From: an uncultured Polaribacter sp.
GTDB lineage: Bacteria; Bacteroidota; Bacteroidia; Flavobacteriales; Flavobacteriaceae
Reading direction: 5' to 3'
Assembly: GCA_938084845.1 (NCBI GenBank)
Contig: CALKEB010000028.1
Location: 1 to 64,000 of the forward strand
DNA length: 64,000 bases
This document shows, in pieces, positions 51,101-60,264 of this stretch (position 1 is its first letter; each line of letters opens with the position of its first letter). Below the pieces are notes generated by a model that ran no database searches, had not been told where the DNA came from, and worked only from the letters and a program-made list of their open reading frames with translations. The position numbers and the translations under genes are program-made.

Positions 51101-53908
51101 ATGAAGACTGACATTTCTACCATAAATCCGAAAGAAAATATAATAATTAAAGGAGCTAAACTTCATAATTTAAAAAATATTGATGTAGTTATTCCAAGAA
51201 ATAAACTAGTAGTCATTACTGGTTTATCGGGCTCTGGAAAATCTTCTTTAGCGTTTGATACTTTGTATGCAGAAGGGCAAAGAAGGTATGTAGAAAGTTT
51301 AAGTTCTTACGCTAGACAGTTTTTAGGAAAGTTAGATAAACCCAAAGTAGATTATATTAAAGGTATTGCACCAGCAATAGCAATAGTACAAAAAGTAAAC
51401 TCAACAAATCCAAGATCTACTGTTGGTACTTCTACTGAAATTTACGATTACATTAAACTTTTATTCGCTAGAGTTGGAAACACCTACTCTCCTATTTCTG
51501 GGAACGAAGTTAAAAAAGATACGGTATCCGATGTTATTAAACATATTAAAAATATTCAAATAGGTTCTAAGCTATTATTACTTTCTCCAATAAAAGTAGA
51601 GGAGAATAAAACATTAAATAAAGTATTACAAGTTTTAGAGCAACAAGGGTATGCACGTTTAAAATGGAAAAATACGGTGTATAGAATTTCAGATCTACCT
51701 CAAGAAGAATATAAAAATGAGTCTTTATTTTTAGTGGTAGATAGAATCGTTACTAAAGATGATGATGATTTTTTTAATCGATTAGCTGATGCTGTTCAAA
51801 CTGCTTTTTTTGAAGGAAATGGAATATGTTTGATCGAAGATTTAGCCACTAAATCAACAACTACATTCAGTAATAAGTTTGAGTTAGATGGAATCAGTTT
51901 TTTAGAACCTAACACGCATCTCTTTAGTTTTAATAATCCCTATGGAGCCTGTGCTACTTGCGAAGGCTATGGAAATGTAATTGGTATTGACAAAGATTTA
52001 GTAATACCTAATACAGGGTTGTCCATTTTTGAGGATGCTATCTTTCCTTTTAGAACGCCATCCTATGTTCATTACAAAGAAGATTTAATTGCTGTAGCTT
52101 ATAAATATGACATTCCAATACACAAACCATGGTTTGAACTAACAGCCCAACAGAAAGAATTGGTTTGGAACGGAAATAAACATTTTAATGGAATACACCA
52201 TTTCTTTTCAGTTTTAGAAGAAAAAAGTTATAAAATTCAAAACAGAGTAATGTTATCTCGCTATAGAGGTAAAACAAAATGTACAAGTTGTAACGGAAAA
52301 AGATTACGAAAAGAAGCCAATTATGTAAAAATTAATAACCGTACAATTTCTGATCTAGTTTCTTTACCTTTAGACGAATTAGCGCTATTTTTTAAAGAAA
52401 TTAAACTTAATGCCTATCAAGAAAAAATTGGAAGACGTTTACTTACAGAAATTAACAATCGTTTAAAATTCTTAACAGATGTTGGCCTTTCTTACTTAAC
52501 AATAAATAGAACCTCTAACACATTATCTGGAGGAGAAAGTCAACGAATAAATTTAGCAACTTCTTTAGGAAGTTCTTTGGTTGGCTCTATGTATATTTTA
52601 GACGAACCAAGTATTGGTTTACACCCAAAAGACACTGAACGATTGATAGGTGTTCTTAAAGACTTAAGAGACTTGGGCAATACTGTAATTGTTGTAGAAC
52701 ATGATGAAGATATCATGAAAGAAGCAGACTATATTATTGATATTGGACCAGAAGCTGGCACCTTTGGAGGAAATGTAGTTGCAGAAGGTACATACCAACA
52801 ACTTTTAGAATCAACATCTTTAACTTCTAAATACCTAAACGAGGAGTTAAAAATTGATGTCCCTAAAAGAAGAAAAACTACAAAGCATAAATTAGAAGTT
52901 ATTGGTGCTAGAGAACATAATTTACAAAATATAGATGTTACTTTCCCTTTGCATGGATTAACAGTTGTTACTGGTGTTTCTGGATCTGGAAAAAGTACTT
53001 TAGTAAAGAAAATAGTATATCCTGCTCTTCAAAAAAAGCTACATGGCTATGGAGATAAGATTGGACAACATACAGCATTTAAGGGTGATTTTGATACCTT
53101 AAAGAGTGTTGAATTTATTGATCAAAATCCTATAGGACGATCCTCTAGATCTAACCCAGTTACTTATATCAAAGCGTATGATGACATCAGGGCTTTGTTT
53201 TCAAGTCAAAAATTAGCGAAAATTAGAAATTTTAAACCAAAACATTTTTCGTTTAATGTAGAAGGTGGACGCTGTGAAACTTGCAAAGGAGAAGGAGAAG
53301 TTACTATAGAGATGCAGTTTATGGCAGATGTTCACTTAGTTTGCGATGTATGCCATGGGAAAAGGTTCAAAAAAGAGGTATTAGAAGTTACGTTTAATAA
53401 TAAATCAATCTCAGATATATTAAATCTAACTATAGATGAATCTATTTCTTTTTTTACAGAAAATTTAGTTCCAAAAATCGCTAAAAAATTAAAACCCCTT
53501 CAAGATGTAGGTTTGGGCTATGTTACTCTAGGACAATCTTCTTCTACTTTATCTGGAGGTGAAGCACAGAGAATAAAATTAGCTTCCTTTTTAGTAAAAG
53601 GAACCACAAAAGAAAAAACATTATTTATATTTGATGAACCTACTACAGGCTTACATTTTCATGATATTAAAAAGTTATTAAAATCTTTTAATGCTCTAAT
53701 CGATAAAGGACACTCTATAATTGTAATTGAACATAATATTGAACTAATTAAATGTGCAGACTATATTATAGATCTTGGGTTAGAAGGTGGTAAAAATGGA
53801 GGTGAATTGTTATTTCAAGGAACTCCAGAAGAAATGATTCATCATAAAAAATCATATACCTCAAAATACTTAGTGCAGAAGCTAAACAAATCGTCAATAA
53901 AACATTAA
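51101..53908 (+). CDS. uvrA: Excinuclease ABC subunit A
   Basis: The 935-aa protein has two ABC halves: Walker A VITGLSGSGKSSLAFDTLYAEGQ and signature TLSGGESQRINLATSLG in the first, GVSGSGKSTLVK and TLSGGEAQRIKLASFL in the second. Zinc fingers show as CATCEGYG...CTSCNGKR and CETCKGEG...CDVCHGKR. It scans DNA for bulky lesions with UvrB. The Walker B loops ILDEPSIGLHP and IFDEPTTGLHF are intact. Flavobacteria often carry more than one UvrA; which copy this is cannot be decided here. Confidence 0.95.
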   Translation: MKTDISTINPKENIIIKGAKLHNLKNIDVVIPRNKLVVITGLSGSGKSSLAFDTLYAEGQRRYVESLSSYARQFLGKLDKPKVDYIKGIAPAIAIVQKVNSTNPRSTVGTSTEIYDYIKLLFARVGNTYSPISGNEVKKDTVSDVIKHIKNIQIGSKLLLLSPIKVEENKTLNKVLQVLEQQGYARLKWKNTVYRISDLPQEEYKNESLFLVVDRIVTKDDDDFFNRLADAVQTAFFEGNGICLIEDLATKSTTTFSNKFELDGISFLEPNTHLFSFNNPYGACATCEGYGNVIGIDKDLVIPNTGLSIFEDAIFPFRTPSYVHYKEDLIAVAYKYDIPIHKPWFELTAQQKELVWNGNKHFNGIHHFFSVLEEKSYKIQNRVMLSRYRGKTKCTSCNGKRLRKEANYVKINNRTISDLVSLPLDELALFFKEIKLNAYQEKIGRRLLTEINNRLKFLTDVGLSYLTINRTSNTLSGGESQRINLATSLGSSLVGSMYILDEPSIGLHPKDTERLIGVLKDLRDLGNTVIVVEHDEDIMKEADYIIDIGPEAGTFGGNVVAEGTYQQLLESTSLTSKYLNEELKIDVPKRRKTTKHKLEVIGAREHNLQNIDVTFPLHGLTVVTGVSGSGKSTLVKKIVYPALQKKLHGYGDKIGQHTAFKGDFDTLKSVEFIDQNPIGRSSRSNPVTYIKAYDDIRALFSSQKLAKIRNFKPKHFSFNVEGGRCETCKGEGEVTIEMQFMADVHLVCDVCHGKRFKKEVLEVTFNNKSISDILNLTIDESISFFTENLVPKIAKKLKPLQDVGLGYVTLGQSSSTLSGGEAQRIKLASFLVKGTTKEKTLFIFDEPTTGLHFHDIKKLLKSFNALIDKGHSIIVIEHNIELIKCADYIIDLGLEGGKNGGELLFQGTPEEMIHHKKSYTSKYLVQKLNKSSIKH

Positions 53909-54151
53909 AATATAATTGTCCATTGCTATGCTTTTAATAACAAAAGCATTCTTTTAGGTTATACCTCACCTTAAACATACCACAACAATGTTTTTTACCA
54001 CATTTTAAGTTGGATATTATATTTCAAAAAAATTAAGGAAACAAGCTATATTTATTGAATAAAACTTAAATTATTTATATAAATAATAGTTTTATTATAC
54101 TTCAAATAAAAATATTTCGTAAAAAATACATAATTTGGAGTAAATTTTTAC

Positions 54152-54159
54152 TACATTTG
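54152..54159 (+). promoter_or_regulatory. Candidate -7 box for small HTH regulator
   Basis: TACATTTG matches TAnnTTTG, 16 nt before the ATG. A TTG lies 14 nt upstream, closer than the usual 17-23, so only the -7 box is convincing. The surrounding 267-bp gap after uvrA is AT-rich with nothing else recognisable. Confidence 0.45.
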
Positions 54160-54175
54160 CTGTAACCCCCCTATT

Positions 54176-54550
54176 ATGAAAGTTGAACATAAAAATCGAG
54201 CAGATAGAGTAATCGAGGTTTTTAAAAACTCTACACTAAATCAAAGACAGTTTTCAGAGCTAATCGGAGTTTCTCAACAACTGGTAAGTGCAGTAGTTAA
54301 TTATACTAAAAAACCAAACGAGACGATATTATTTGGTATTATTGACAACATGAAACATGTAGATCCTTTGTGGTTACTTACAGGTTCTAAAAAAGATAAA
54401 ACAGAACAAAGATTAAAAGACACTCAAATTCATTCCCCTATTGAGTATCACATAAAAGAAATTGTAACAAAACAAATTGAAGAACTATCTAAAAATATTC
54501 TTCAAAGACTATCAAATATTGAAGAGTCCGTTAACCAAGCTAACCCCTAG
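54176..54550 (+). CDS. Small XRE-like helix-turn-helix protein
   Basis: The 124-aa protein has an HTH in residues 8-65 (RADRVIEVFKNSTLNQRQFSELIGVSQQLVSAVVNYTKKPNETILFGIID) followed by DPLWLLTGS, a pattern seen in XRE/CI-type repressors, and a charged helical tail (IVTKQIEELSKNILQRLSNIEESVNQ) that may form a coiled coil. It presumably binds DNA as a dimer; targets unknown. It is a single gene with no phage genes nearby. Confidence 0.82.
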   Translation: MKVEHKNRADRVIEVFKNSTLNQRQFSELIGVSQQLVSAVVNYTKKPNETILFGIIDNMKHVDPLWLLTGSKKDKTEQRLKDTQIHSPIEYHIKEIVTKQIEELSKNILQRLSNIEESVNQANP

Positions 54551-54694
54551 TTGTTTAAAAAGAATAGAACGTAACTCTTTAATAATAGTGATTTTTAATT
54601 CACTCCAAATACTGAAAAAGAGCTTCAATATTTGATAATTTTTAATACCACTATAGTGTACCCCTAAATTAGCTCTTACGATACGTAGAGTACT

Positions 54695-54725
54695 AAAAAA
54701 GCCTTCTCATTTGAGAAGGCTTTTT
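54695..54725 (-). terminator. Terminator after tRNA-His
   Basis: AAAAAA-GCCTTCTCA-TT-TGAGAAGGC-TTTTT, a perfect stem 7 nt past the 3' end of the tRNA on the minus strand; symmetric, so it could act in both directions. Confidence 0.88.
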
Positions 54726-54731
54726 ATTTTG

Positions 54732-54806
54732 GGTGGAAGATGGGGCTCGAACCCACGACTTTCGGTACCACAAACCGACGCTCTAACCAACTGAGCTACA
54801 ACCACC
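54732..54806 (-). tRNA. tRNA-His (GTG)
   Basis: The minus strand reads GGTGGTTGTAGCTCAG... with D-loop AGCTCAGTTGGTTAGAGC, anticodon stem/loop TCGGT-TTGTGGT-ACCGA (anticodon GTG) and T-arm GTGGG-TTCGAGC-CCCAT. The extra 5' G (G-1) opposite C73, a histidine identity element, is encoded. CCA is not encoded. The acceptor stem has two adjacent U-U appositions (5-68 and 6-67). Confidence 0.95.
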
Positions 54807-54858
54807 ATTTGTTTGCGAATGCAAATATACCTTTTTTTAGTATTTGTAAAAGAAAAAA

Positions 54859-55575
54859 TTAAAAAATTTTGTCTAAATTTTTAACAGCTACAAAACGCTC
54901 TGTTGTAAAACCTTCTGCAAAATCTACCCCAATTATTCTCCCTAAATCTTTAGCTCTGTACTGTACACTTTCTATAAAATTTTTGCTAGTTATTGGTGTT
55001 TCTGGTTCATTATTTTTAGGGTTAAAAAATTGAGAACCATAAGCCAAAACTGATTGTATTTTTTGATCCATAAATCCAGTTACATCGACAACAAAATCTG
55101 GACTTAAATTTTTCCATTGTATATAATGATATACGTTTTCTGGCCTCCATCTTTCTTGTAACTTTCCTTCTATACTTGTTTCAATTTTTAAAAGACCACT
55201 TAAAAAACAAGCATCAGAGACCAACTTACTGCCTTTTCCATGATCTATATGTCTATCCTCTATAGCGTTACATAATACTATTTTGGGTTGGTACTTTCTT
55301 ACTACTTTTATAATTTCTAACTGATTTTTTCTATTGTTTTCAAAAAAACCATCTTCAAAACATAAATTCTCTCTAATAGAAACACCTAAAATCTCTCCTG
55401 CTTTTTGTGCTTCTTTATCTCTAAGCTCTGCAGAACCTCTAGTCCCTAGCTCTCCTCTTGTTAAATCTATGATCCCTACTTTTTTACCTAAAGAAATTTC
55501 TTTGGCAATTGTAGCACCACAGCTTAATTCTACATCATCTGGATGTGCTCCAAATGCTAATATATCTAGTTTCAT
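54859..55575 (-). CDS. bshB1: Bacillithiol biosynthesis deacetylase BshB1
   Basis: The 238-aa LmbE/PIG-L-type protein has the zinc motif LAFGAHPDDVELSCGATIA, then LTRGELGTRGSAELRDKEAQKAGEILGV and the histidine site NAIEDRHIDHGKGSKLVSDACFLSGL. It removes the acetyl group from GlcNAc-malate, the second step after BshA. The start overlaps the stop of the upstream PLP enzyme by 4 bp, so both are one unit. The family also contains mycothiol MshB, but bshA in the same window supports bacillithiol. Confidence 0.94.
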   Translation of the reverse strand: MKLDILAFGAHPDDVELSCGATIAKEISLGKKVGIIDLTRGELGTRGSAELRDKEAQKAGEILGVSIRENLCFEDGFFENNRKNQLEIIKVVRKYQPKIVLCNAIEDRHIDHGKGSKLVSDACFLSGLLKIETSIEGKLQERWRPENVYHYIQWKNLSPDFVVDVTGFMDQKIQSVLAYGSQFFNPKNNEPETPITSKNFIESVQYRAKDLGRIIGVDFAEGFTTERFVAVKNLDKIF

Positions 55576-56729
55576 TTTTTTGCTTTTACAATTGCTTGTT
55601 CTAAATCTGCTATTAAATCTTCAGGTTCTTCAATTCCAACAGAAAATCGAATTAAACCCTCTTTAATACCTCTTTCTAGTCGTTGTGTTTCTGTGAGTAA
55701 TGCATGCGTTGTTTGTGTTGGACTTACTGTAGTACTCTCTAAACCTGCTAAACTCATAGAAGGCTTAATTAAAGTTAAATAATTTTGAAAAACCATAGCA
55801 TCTATCCCCTCTTTTAACTCAAAAGACAGCATGGCTCCAAAACCATTCATTTGTTTTTTAGCTATAGTATGCTGAGGATGGCTTTTTAAACCAGGGTAAT
55901 ATACTCGATCAATATCTGAATGATTTTCTAAATATTCTGCTATAAAAAGGGCATTTTTAGTTTGTTCTTTTACTCTTAAATTTAATGTTTTTAAACTTCG
56001 TTCTAGCAACCAAACTGTTTGATCACTTAGGTTTCCTCCAAAATTAATTGCCGTTTTCCAAATTTCTGCAATATGTTGTTCAGAGGCTGCTATAGCTCCT
56101 GCAGAAATATCAGAATGGCCTCCCATATATTTTGTAGCTGAATGGAGTATAATATCAATTCCGAATTCTGCTGGATTTTGATTAATTGGAGAAGCAAAAG
56201 TATTATCTATCATAGTCGTAATTTGATGCTCTTTTGCCAAAGCACCAATTGCTTTCATATCTGTTATACCTAATAATGGATTAGAAGGTGTTTCTATATA
56301 AATTACTTTAGTATTTTTTTTAATTAAAGGTCTAAAATCTTCAATTTTATCAGATGTTGTAAAAGAATAATATATTCCATACTTATCAAATTCAGAGACA
56401 ATAAAATTATAGGTACCTCCATAAATAACTTGCTGCACTATAACATGATCTCCTTTCTTTAAAAAAGTAAGCATGGCTGAAGAAATAGCAGCCATTCCTG
56501 AACTAAAAATTAGACCTGCCTCTGTTTTTTCTAATGCTGCAATTTTTTTACACAACATCTCTTGATTTGGCGTATTGTAATACCTGGGGTAACGTTTTAT
56601 AGGAACATTGTCAAAAGCATATGAAGTAGACATATATATAGGAGAAACTGCCCCTTTAAATTGAGTATCTTCTACTTCTCCAACATGAACACATGTAGAA
56701 TTTATTCCTAATTTTTTGATATCTTTCAT
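55572..56729 (-). CDS. Trans-sulfuration PLP enzyme (cystathionine gamma-synthase/lyase family)
   Basis: The track start (56771) adds 14 residues not typical of the family; ATG at 56729 gives MKDIKKLGINSTCVHVGEVEDTQFKGAVSPIYMSTSYAF and 385 aa. The PLP lysine lies in ILHSATKYMGGHSDISAGAI, with YYNTPNQEMLCKKIAALEKTEAGLIFSSGMAAIS upstream and LESTTVSPTQTTHA near the end. It could be cystathionine gamma-lyase or synthase, or a homocysteine/methionine lyase. Overlap with bshB1 suggests that it supplies cysteine for bacillithiol; this is inference. Confidence 0.9.
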   Translation of the reverse strand: MKDIKKLGINSTCVHVGEVEDTQFKGAVSPIYMSTSYAFDNVPIKRYPRYYNTPNQEMLCKKIAALEKTEAGLIFSSGMAAISSAMLTFLKKGDHVIVQQVIYGGTYNFIVSEFDKYGIYYSFTTSDKIEDFRPLIKKNTKVIYIETPSNPLLGITDMKAIGALAKEHQITTMIDNTFASPINQNPAEFGIDIILHSATKYMGGHSDISAGAIAASEQHIAEIWKTAINFGGNLSDQTVWLLERSLKTLNLRVKEQTKNALFIAEYLENHSDIDRVYYPGLKSHPQHTIAKKQMNGFGAMLSFELKEGIDAMVFQNYLTLIKPSMSLAGLESTTVSPTQTTHALLTETQRLERGIKEGLIRFSVGIEEPEDLIADLEQAIVKAKK

Positions 56730-56789
56730 AAAGTAATTTAGAATTGCTAATTTAAGAAATCTTAAAAACATGTTGTCTTAAATTTTCAA

Positions 56790-56797
56790 TATCTTCG
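56790..56797 (+). promoter_or_regulatory. Weak -7 box close to DUF2520 gene start
   Basis: TATCTTCG differs by one base from TAnnTTTG and ends 4 nt before the ATG at 56802. If active, the message would be leaderless. Confidence 0.25.
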
Positions 56798-56801
56798 CAA
56801 T

Positions 56802-57503
56802 ATGATAGCTGTACTAATTATAGGTAACGGGAATGTAGCAAATCATTTGTATAATGCGTTTAAAAACGTAAAACAAATTAAGGTTTCTAAAATCAATTCT
56901 AGAGTACTCGACAATGTTCCATTAGCAGATATTACTATTCTTGCAGTTTCAGATGATGCTATTAAAGAGGTTTCCTCTAAAATAAAAAATCCATTTGTTG
57001 TTCATACCTCTGGTAGTGTTGGTATTAATGATTTAAAAAGTACTTCTAGAAAAGGAGTTTTTTATATGCTTCAAACTTTTACAAAAGAAAAAAAGGTTGA
57101 TTTTAAAAACATTCCTTTTTGTTTAGAAGCAACACACAAAGCAGATGAAGTAATTTTAGAAAAAATTGCGTCTTATTTAGGAAAAAACATATATCACATT
57201 AACACAGCGCAAAGAAAAAAGCTACATGTAGCTGCTGTATTTGTCAATAATTTTTCCAACCATATGTATACTATTGGTCAAGATATTTGTTTAGAAAATA
57301 AAATTCCATTCAAAATACTATCGCCACTTATATACGAAACAGCTTTGAAAGCTGAAACGTTATCACCAAGACAAGCACAAACAGGTCCTGCAATTCGAAA
57401 TGATTTAACAACAATAAACAACCACCTTGAATCTTTGAATGAAGAACATAAAAACATTTATAAATTAATTACAAAATCAATCCAAAATGGAGCTAAGCTA
57501 TAA
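56802..57503 (+). CDS. Rossmann-fold DUF2520 protein
   Basis: The 233-aa protein has an N-terminal NAD(P)-binding region (VLIIGNGNVANHLYNAFK...TILAVSDDAIKEVSSKI) and a helical DUF2520 C-terminus (KKLHVAAVFVNNFSNHMYTIGQDICLE...LSPRQAQTGPAIRND), similar in build to pyrroline-5-carboxylate or ketopantoate reductases. Function unknown; likely a reductase. It overlaps the kdsC-like gene by 17 bp, so both are co-translated, a pairing I recall as common in Bacteroidota. Confidence 0.85.
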   Translation: MIAVLIIGNGNVANHLYNAFKNVKQIKVSKINSRVLDNVPLADITILAVSDDAIKEVSSKIKNPFVVHTSGSVGINDLKSTSRKGVFYMLQTFTKEKKVDFKNIPFCLEATHKADEVILEKIASYLGKNIYHINTAQRKKLHVAAVFVNNFSNHMYTIGQDICLENKIPFKILSPLIYETALKAETLSPRQAQTGPAIRNDLTTINNHLESLNEEHKNIYKLITKSIQNGAKL

Positions 57504-58011
57504 ACAAGAATTACATAAAATTTCGACATTTATTTTTGATGTTGACGGGGTATTAACAAACGGTATGTTAACTATAATGCCAGATGGTGAGCTTGTAAGA
57601 CACATGAATGTTAAGGATGGATATGCAATGAAGATAGCCTTACATAAAGGGTTTAGAGTTTGTATTATTTCTGGAGGTACCAACCAAGCAGTAAAAAATA
57701 GATTAGCAGCACTTGGAATAGAAGATATTTATCTAGGCGCACATGATAAAATACATCAATATCAAGAAATTATAAAAAAATACAATTTAGTATCAGAAAA
57801 TATTCTGTACATGGGAGACGACATTCCTGATTTACCTGTAATGAAAAAAGTTGGAATGCCATGTTGCCCAAATGATGCTGTCAAAGAAATTCAAAATGCC
57901 TCTAAATACATTTCAAATTTAAAAGGAGGGGATGGCTGCGTAAGAGATGTCATAGAACAAGTTTTAAAAGTACAAGGAAAGTGGGATAATTATTATGATG
58001 CAAAAGCTTAA
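57487..58011 (+). CDS. KdsC-like HAD phosphatase (3-deoxy-D-manno-octulosonate 8-phosphate)
   Basis: The 174-aa HAD protein without cap domain has the nucleophile motif FIFDVDGVLTNGMLTIMPDGE, the second motif CIISGGTNQAVKNRLAALGI and the Asp pair YMGDDIPDLPVMKKVG. Size and motif order match KdsC tetramers, which make free Kdo for lipopolysaccharide. A related N-acylneuraminate cytidylyl-linked phosphatase is an alternative. Overlaps the DUF2520 gene; DUF2147 gene follows at 20 bp. Confidence 0.88.
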   Translation: MELSYKQELHKISTFIFDVDGVLTNGMLTIMPDGELVRHMNVKDGYAMKIALHKGFRVCIISGGTNQAVKNRLAALGIEDIYLGAHDKIHQYQEIIKKYNLVSENILYMGDDIPDLPVMKKVGMPCCPNDAVKEIQNASKYISNLKGGDGCVRDVIEQVLKVQGKWDNYYDAKA

Positions 58012-58030
58012 TTACTAAAAATAATATACA

Positions 58031-58453
58031 ATGAAAAAAATCGTAACAATTGCTACCTTATTATTTGTGTTTTCATTAAATGCACAATCTATTTTCGGAA
58101 AATGGAATTCTACCAATGACGAGACAGGAGAAATAGATTCTGTAATCGAAATTTACAAAAAAGAAAATAAGGCTTATGCCAAGATCGTTAAAATAATGGA
58201 TCCTTCCAGACAAAACTCAGTTTGCACAGCTTGTGAAGGAGCCAATAAGAATAAAAAAATACTAGGATTAAATATTTTAACAGGTCTTAAAAAAAATGAT
58301 GATGAATGGTCTGGAGGAGAAATTTTAGATCCTAGAAATGGAAAAGTGTATAACTGTTATATAAAACTTGTTCAGAAAGACAAGTTAAAAATTAGAGGTT
58401 TTATTGGCTTATCTGTTTTTGGAAAAACAAAATATTGGAAAAGAGCTAAATAA
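58031..58453 (+). CDS. DUF2147 family exported protein
   Basis: The 140-aa protein has a signal peptide (MKKIVTIATLLFVFSLNAQ) and the DUF2147 pattern IFGKWNSTNDETGEIDSVIEIYKKENKAYAKIVKIMDP...CTACEGANKNKKILGLNILTGL...GGEILDPRNGKVYNCYIKL, a small lipocalin-like beta barrel. Function unknown. It is the last gene of the DUF2520-kdsC unit and its stop is one base from that of pcm on the other strand. Confidence 0.87.
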   Translation: MKKIVTIATLLFVFSLNAQSIFGKWNSTNDETGEIDSVIEIYKKENKAYAKIVKIMDPSRQNSVCTACEGANKNKKILGLNILTGLKKNDDEWSGGEILDPRNGKVYNCYIKLVQKDKLKIRGFIGLSVFGKTKYWKRAK

Positions 58454-58454
58454 G

Positions 58455-59096
58455 TTAATTTTTTTCTTCTAGCATCGGTACAAAAGCAAAGTCTCCTAAC
58501 TCTTGTTTTTCAAATTCATTTTGTGACTTCCTAACAAAAAGAGTCATGATTTGAGACTTTTGACCAACTGGTATTAACAACATACCACCTATTTTTAATT
58601 GAGCTAACAAAGCTTTGGGTACTAAAGGAGCACCTGCTGTTACAATAATTTTATCAAAAGGAGCTTGCTCTTTTAAACCCTTATAACCATCACCGAAAAT
58701 AAACCGTTTTGGTTTTAATCCTATTTTAGGTAAAAAAGTAGCGGTTTTTTTAAATAGTTCGTGCTGTCTTTCTATGGTATATACTTCTGCTTTTAAGTGC
58801 AACAATACTGCAGTTTGATAACCGGATCCAGTACCTATCTCTAAGATTTTATCTTTAGGTTTTATTGCTAACGTTTGAGATTGAAATGCGACTGTATAAG
58901 GCTGAGAAATGGTTTGATCTGCTGCTATTGGAAAAGCTTTGTCTTGATAAGCATGAGACTCAAAACTAGAATCTATAAATAAGTGTCTCGGAATTTTACG
59001 AATAGCACTTAATACATTTTGATCATCTATACCCTTCGCTTCCAAAAGGGTTGCAAGTTGATTTCTAAGTCCTTGATGTTTTGCTGTATCTTTCAA
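58455..59096 (-). CDS. pcm: Protein-L-isoaspartate O-methyltransferase
   Basis: The 213-aa methyltransferase has IPRHLFIDSSFESHAYQDKAFPIAADQTISQPYTVAFQ, the SAM motif ILEIGTGSGYQTAVLLHL and the post-motif segment IIVTAGAPLVPKALLAQLKIGGMLLIPVG. It repairs isoaspartyl residues formed by protein ageing, in the cytoplasm. All landmarks are intact and the length is normal. Confidence 0.94.
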   Translation of the reverse strand: MKDTAKHQGLRNQLATLLEAKGIDDQNVLSAIRKIPRHLFIDSSFESHAYQDKAFPIAADQTISQPYTVAFQSQTLAIKPKDKILEIGTGSGYQTAVLLHLKAEVYTIERQHELFKKTATFLPKIGLKPKRFIFGDGYKGLKEQAPFDKIIVTAGAPLVPKALLAQLKIGGMLLIPVGQKSQIMTLFVRKSQNEFEKQELGDFAFVPMLEEKN

Positions 59097-59158
59097 TATA
59101 TACGCTATTTCTAAAATCTAAAAATAGTAATATTTATATATATACCCCTATAAAATTG

Positions 59159-59166
59159 TATCTTTG
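59159..59166 (+). promoter_or_regulatory. Candidate -7 box upstream of MocA-type gene
   Basis: TATCTTTG matches TAnnTTTG but lies 103 nt before the ATG at 59270; a long leader would follow. No -33 TTG is evident. Confidence 0.3.
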
Positions 59167-59269
59167 TTATCGGTAATTTTACTTTTATTAAAGAGATTAA
59201 TAAGTAATACTTACTGAGCTATTTAACAATTATAGCTCATTATTTATCATATGTTAAAAACTTAAAAAT

Positions 59270-60256
59270 ATGCTTAAAGTTGGAGTTTTAGGGGCTGGTC
59301 ATCTAGGAAAAATACATCTTCGTCTTTTAAAAGAATCTACTAAATATGATTTGGTTGGATTTTATGATCCCTCGCAAGAAAATGCGCAAAAGGTAGTCGA
59401 AGAATTTGGATATACATCATTTGAAACTATCGATTGCTTAATTGACGCTGTAGATGTAGTAGATATAGTAACCCCAACCCTATCGCATTTTGATTGTGCC
59501 GAAAAAGCAATTAAAAAAGGAAAACATATTTTTATAGAAAAACCTATTGCTAAAACTGTACTAGAAGCAGAAGCTATTAAAACACTAGCTAGTCAATACC
59601 ATGTAAAGGGACAAGTTGGTCATGTAGAGCGTTTTAATCCTGCTTTTAAAGCTGTTAAAGATAAGATTAACAACCCTATGTTTATAGAGACCCATCGTTT
59701 AGCAGAATTTAATCCTAGAGGAACAGATGTTCCAGTTGTGTTAGACTTAATGATTCATGATATCGATATAATTTTGTCGGTTGTAAATTCTAAAGTAAAA
59801 AATGTACATGCAAGTGGTATTTCTGTAATTTCAGAAACTCCCGATATTGCCAATGCAAGGATAGAATTTGAAAATGGTTGTGTTGCGAACTTAACTGCAA
59901 GTAGGATATCTATGAAGAATATGAGAAAAACTCGTTTTTTTCAAAAAGATGCCTATATATCTGTTAATTTTTTGAGTAAAGAGTCTGAGATTGTACGAAT
60001 ACAAGATGCTCCAGAAAAGGAAGACGAATTCGCAATGATTTTAAAAAATGATGCAGGTGAAAAAAAACAAATATATTTCGAAAATATAGACGTCTCTAAC
60101 AATAACGCAATCTTAGAAGAACTTGAAACTTTTGCTGACGCAATAACAAACAATACTACACCTATTGTCTCTTTAGAAAATGGTACAGAAGCACTACGTA
60201 TTGCACAATGGGTAATCGATTGTTTTAAAACAGAAGAAGATTTAGTGAAAAAATAA
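59270..60256 (+). CDS. Gfo/Idh/MocA-family NAD(P)-dependent oxidoreductase
   Basis: The 328-aa protein has the N-terminal dinucleotide fold VGVLGAGHLGKIHLRLLKES, the lysine motif HIFIEKPIAKTVLEAEAI and the C-terminal substrate domain with GHVERFNPAFKAV and VVLDLMIHDIDIILSVV. Substrate, perhaps a sugar or a linear alcohol, is unknown. It lies 8 bp upstream of the 3-hydroxybutyryl-CoA dehydrogenase gene, so they form a transcription unit. Confidence 0.9.
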   Translation: MLKVGVLGAGHLGKIHLRLLKESTKYDLVGFYDPSQENAQKVVEEFGYTSFETIDCLIDAVDVVDIVTPTLSHFDCAEKAIKKGKHIFIEKPIAKTVLEAEAIKTLASQYHVKGQVGHVERFNPAFKAVKDKINNPMFIETHRLAEFNPRGTDVPVVLDLMIHDIDIILSVVNSKVKNVHASGISVISETPDIANARIEFENGCVANLTASRISMKNMRKTRFFQKDAYISVNFLSKESEIVRIQDAPEKEDEFAMILKNDAGEKKQIYFENIDVSNNNAILEELETFADAITNNTTPIVSLENGTEALRIAQWVIDCFKTEEDLVKK

Positions 60257-60264
60257 ATTTTATT

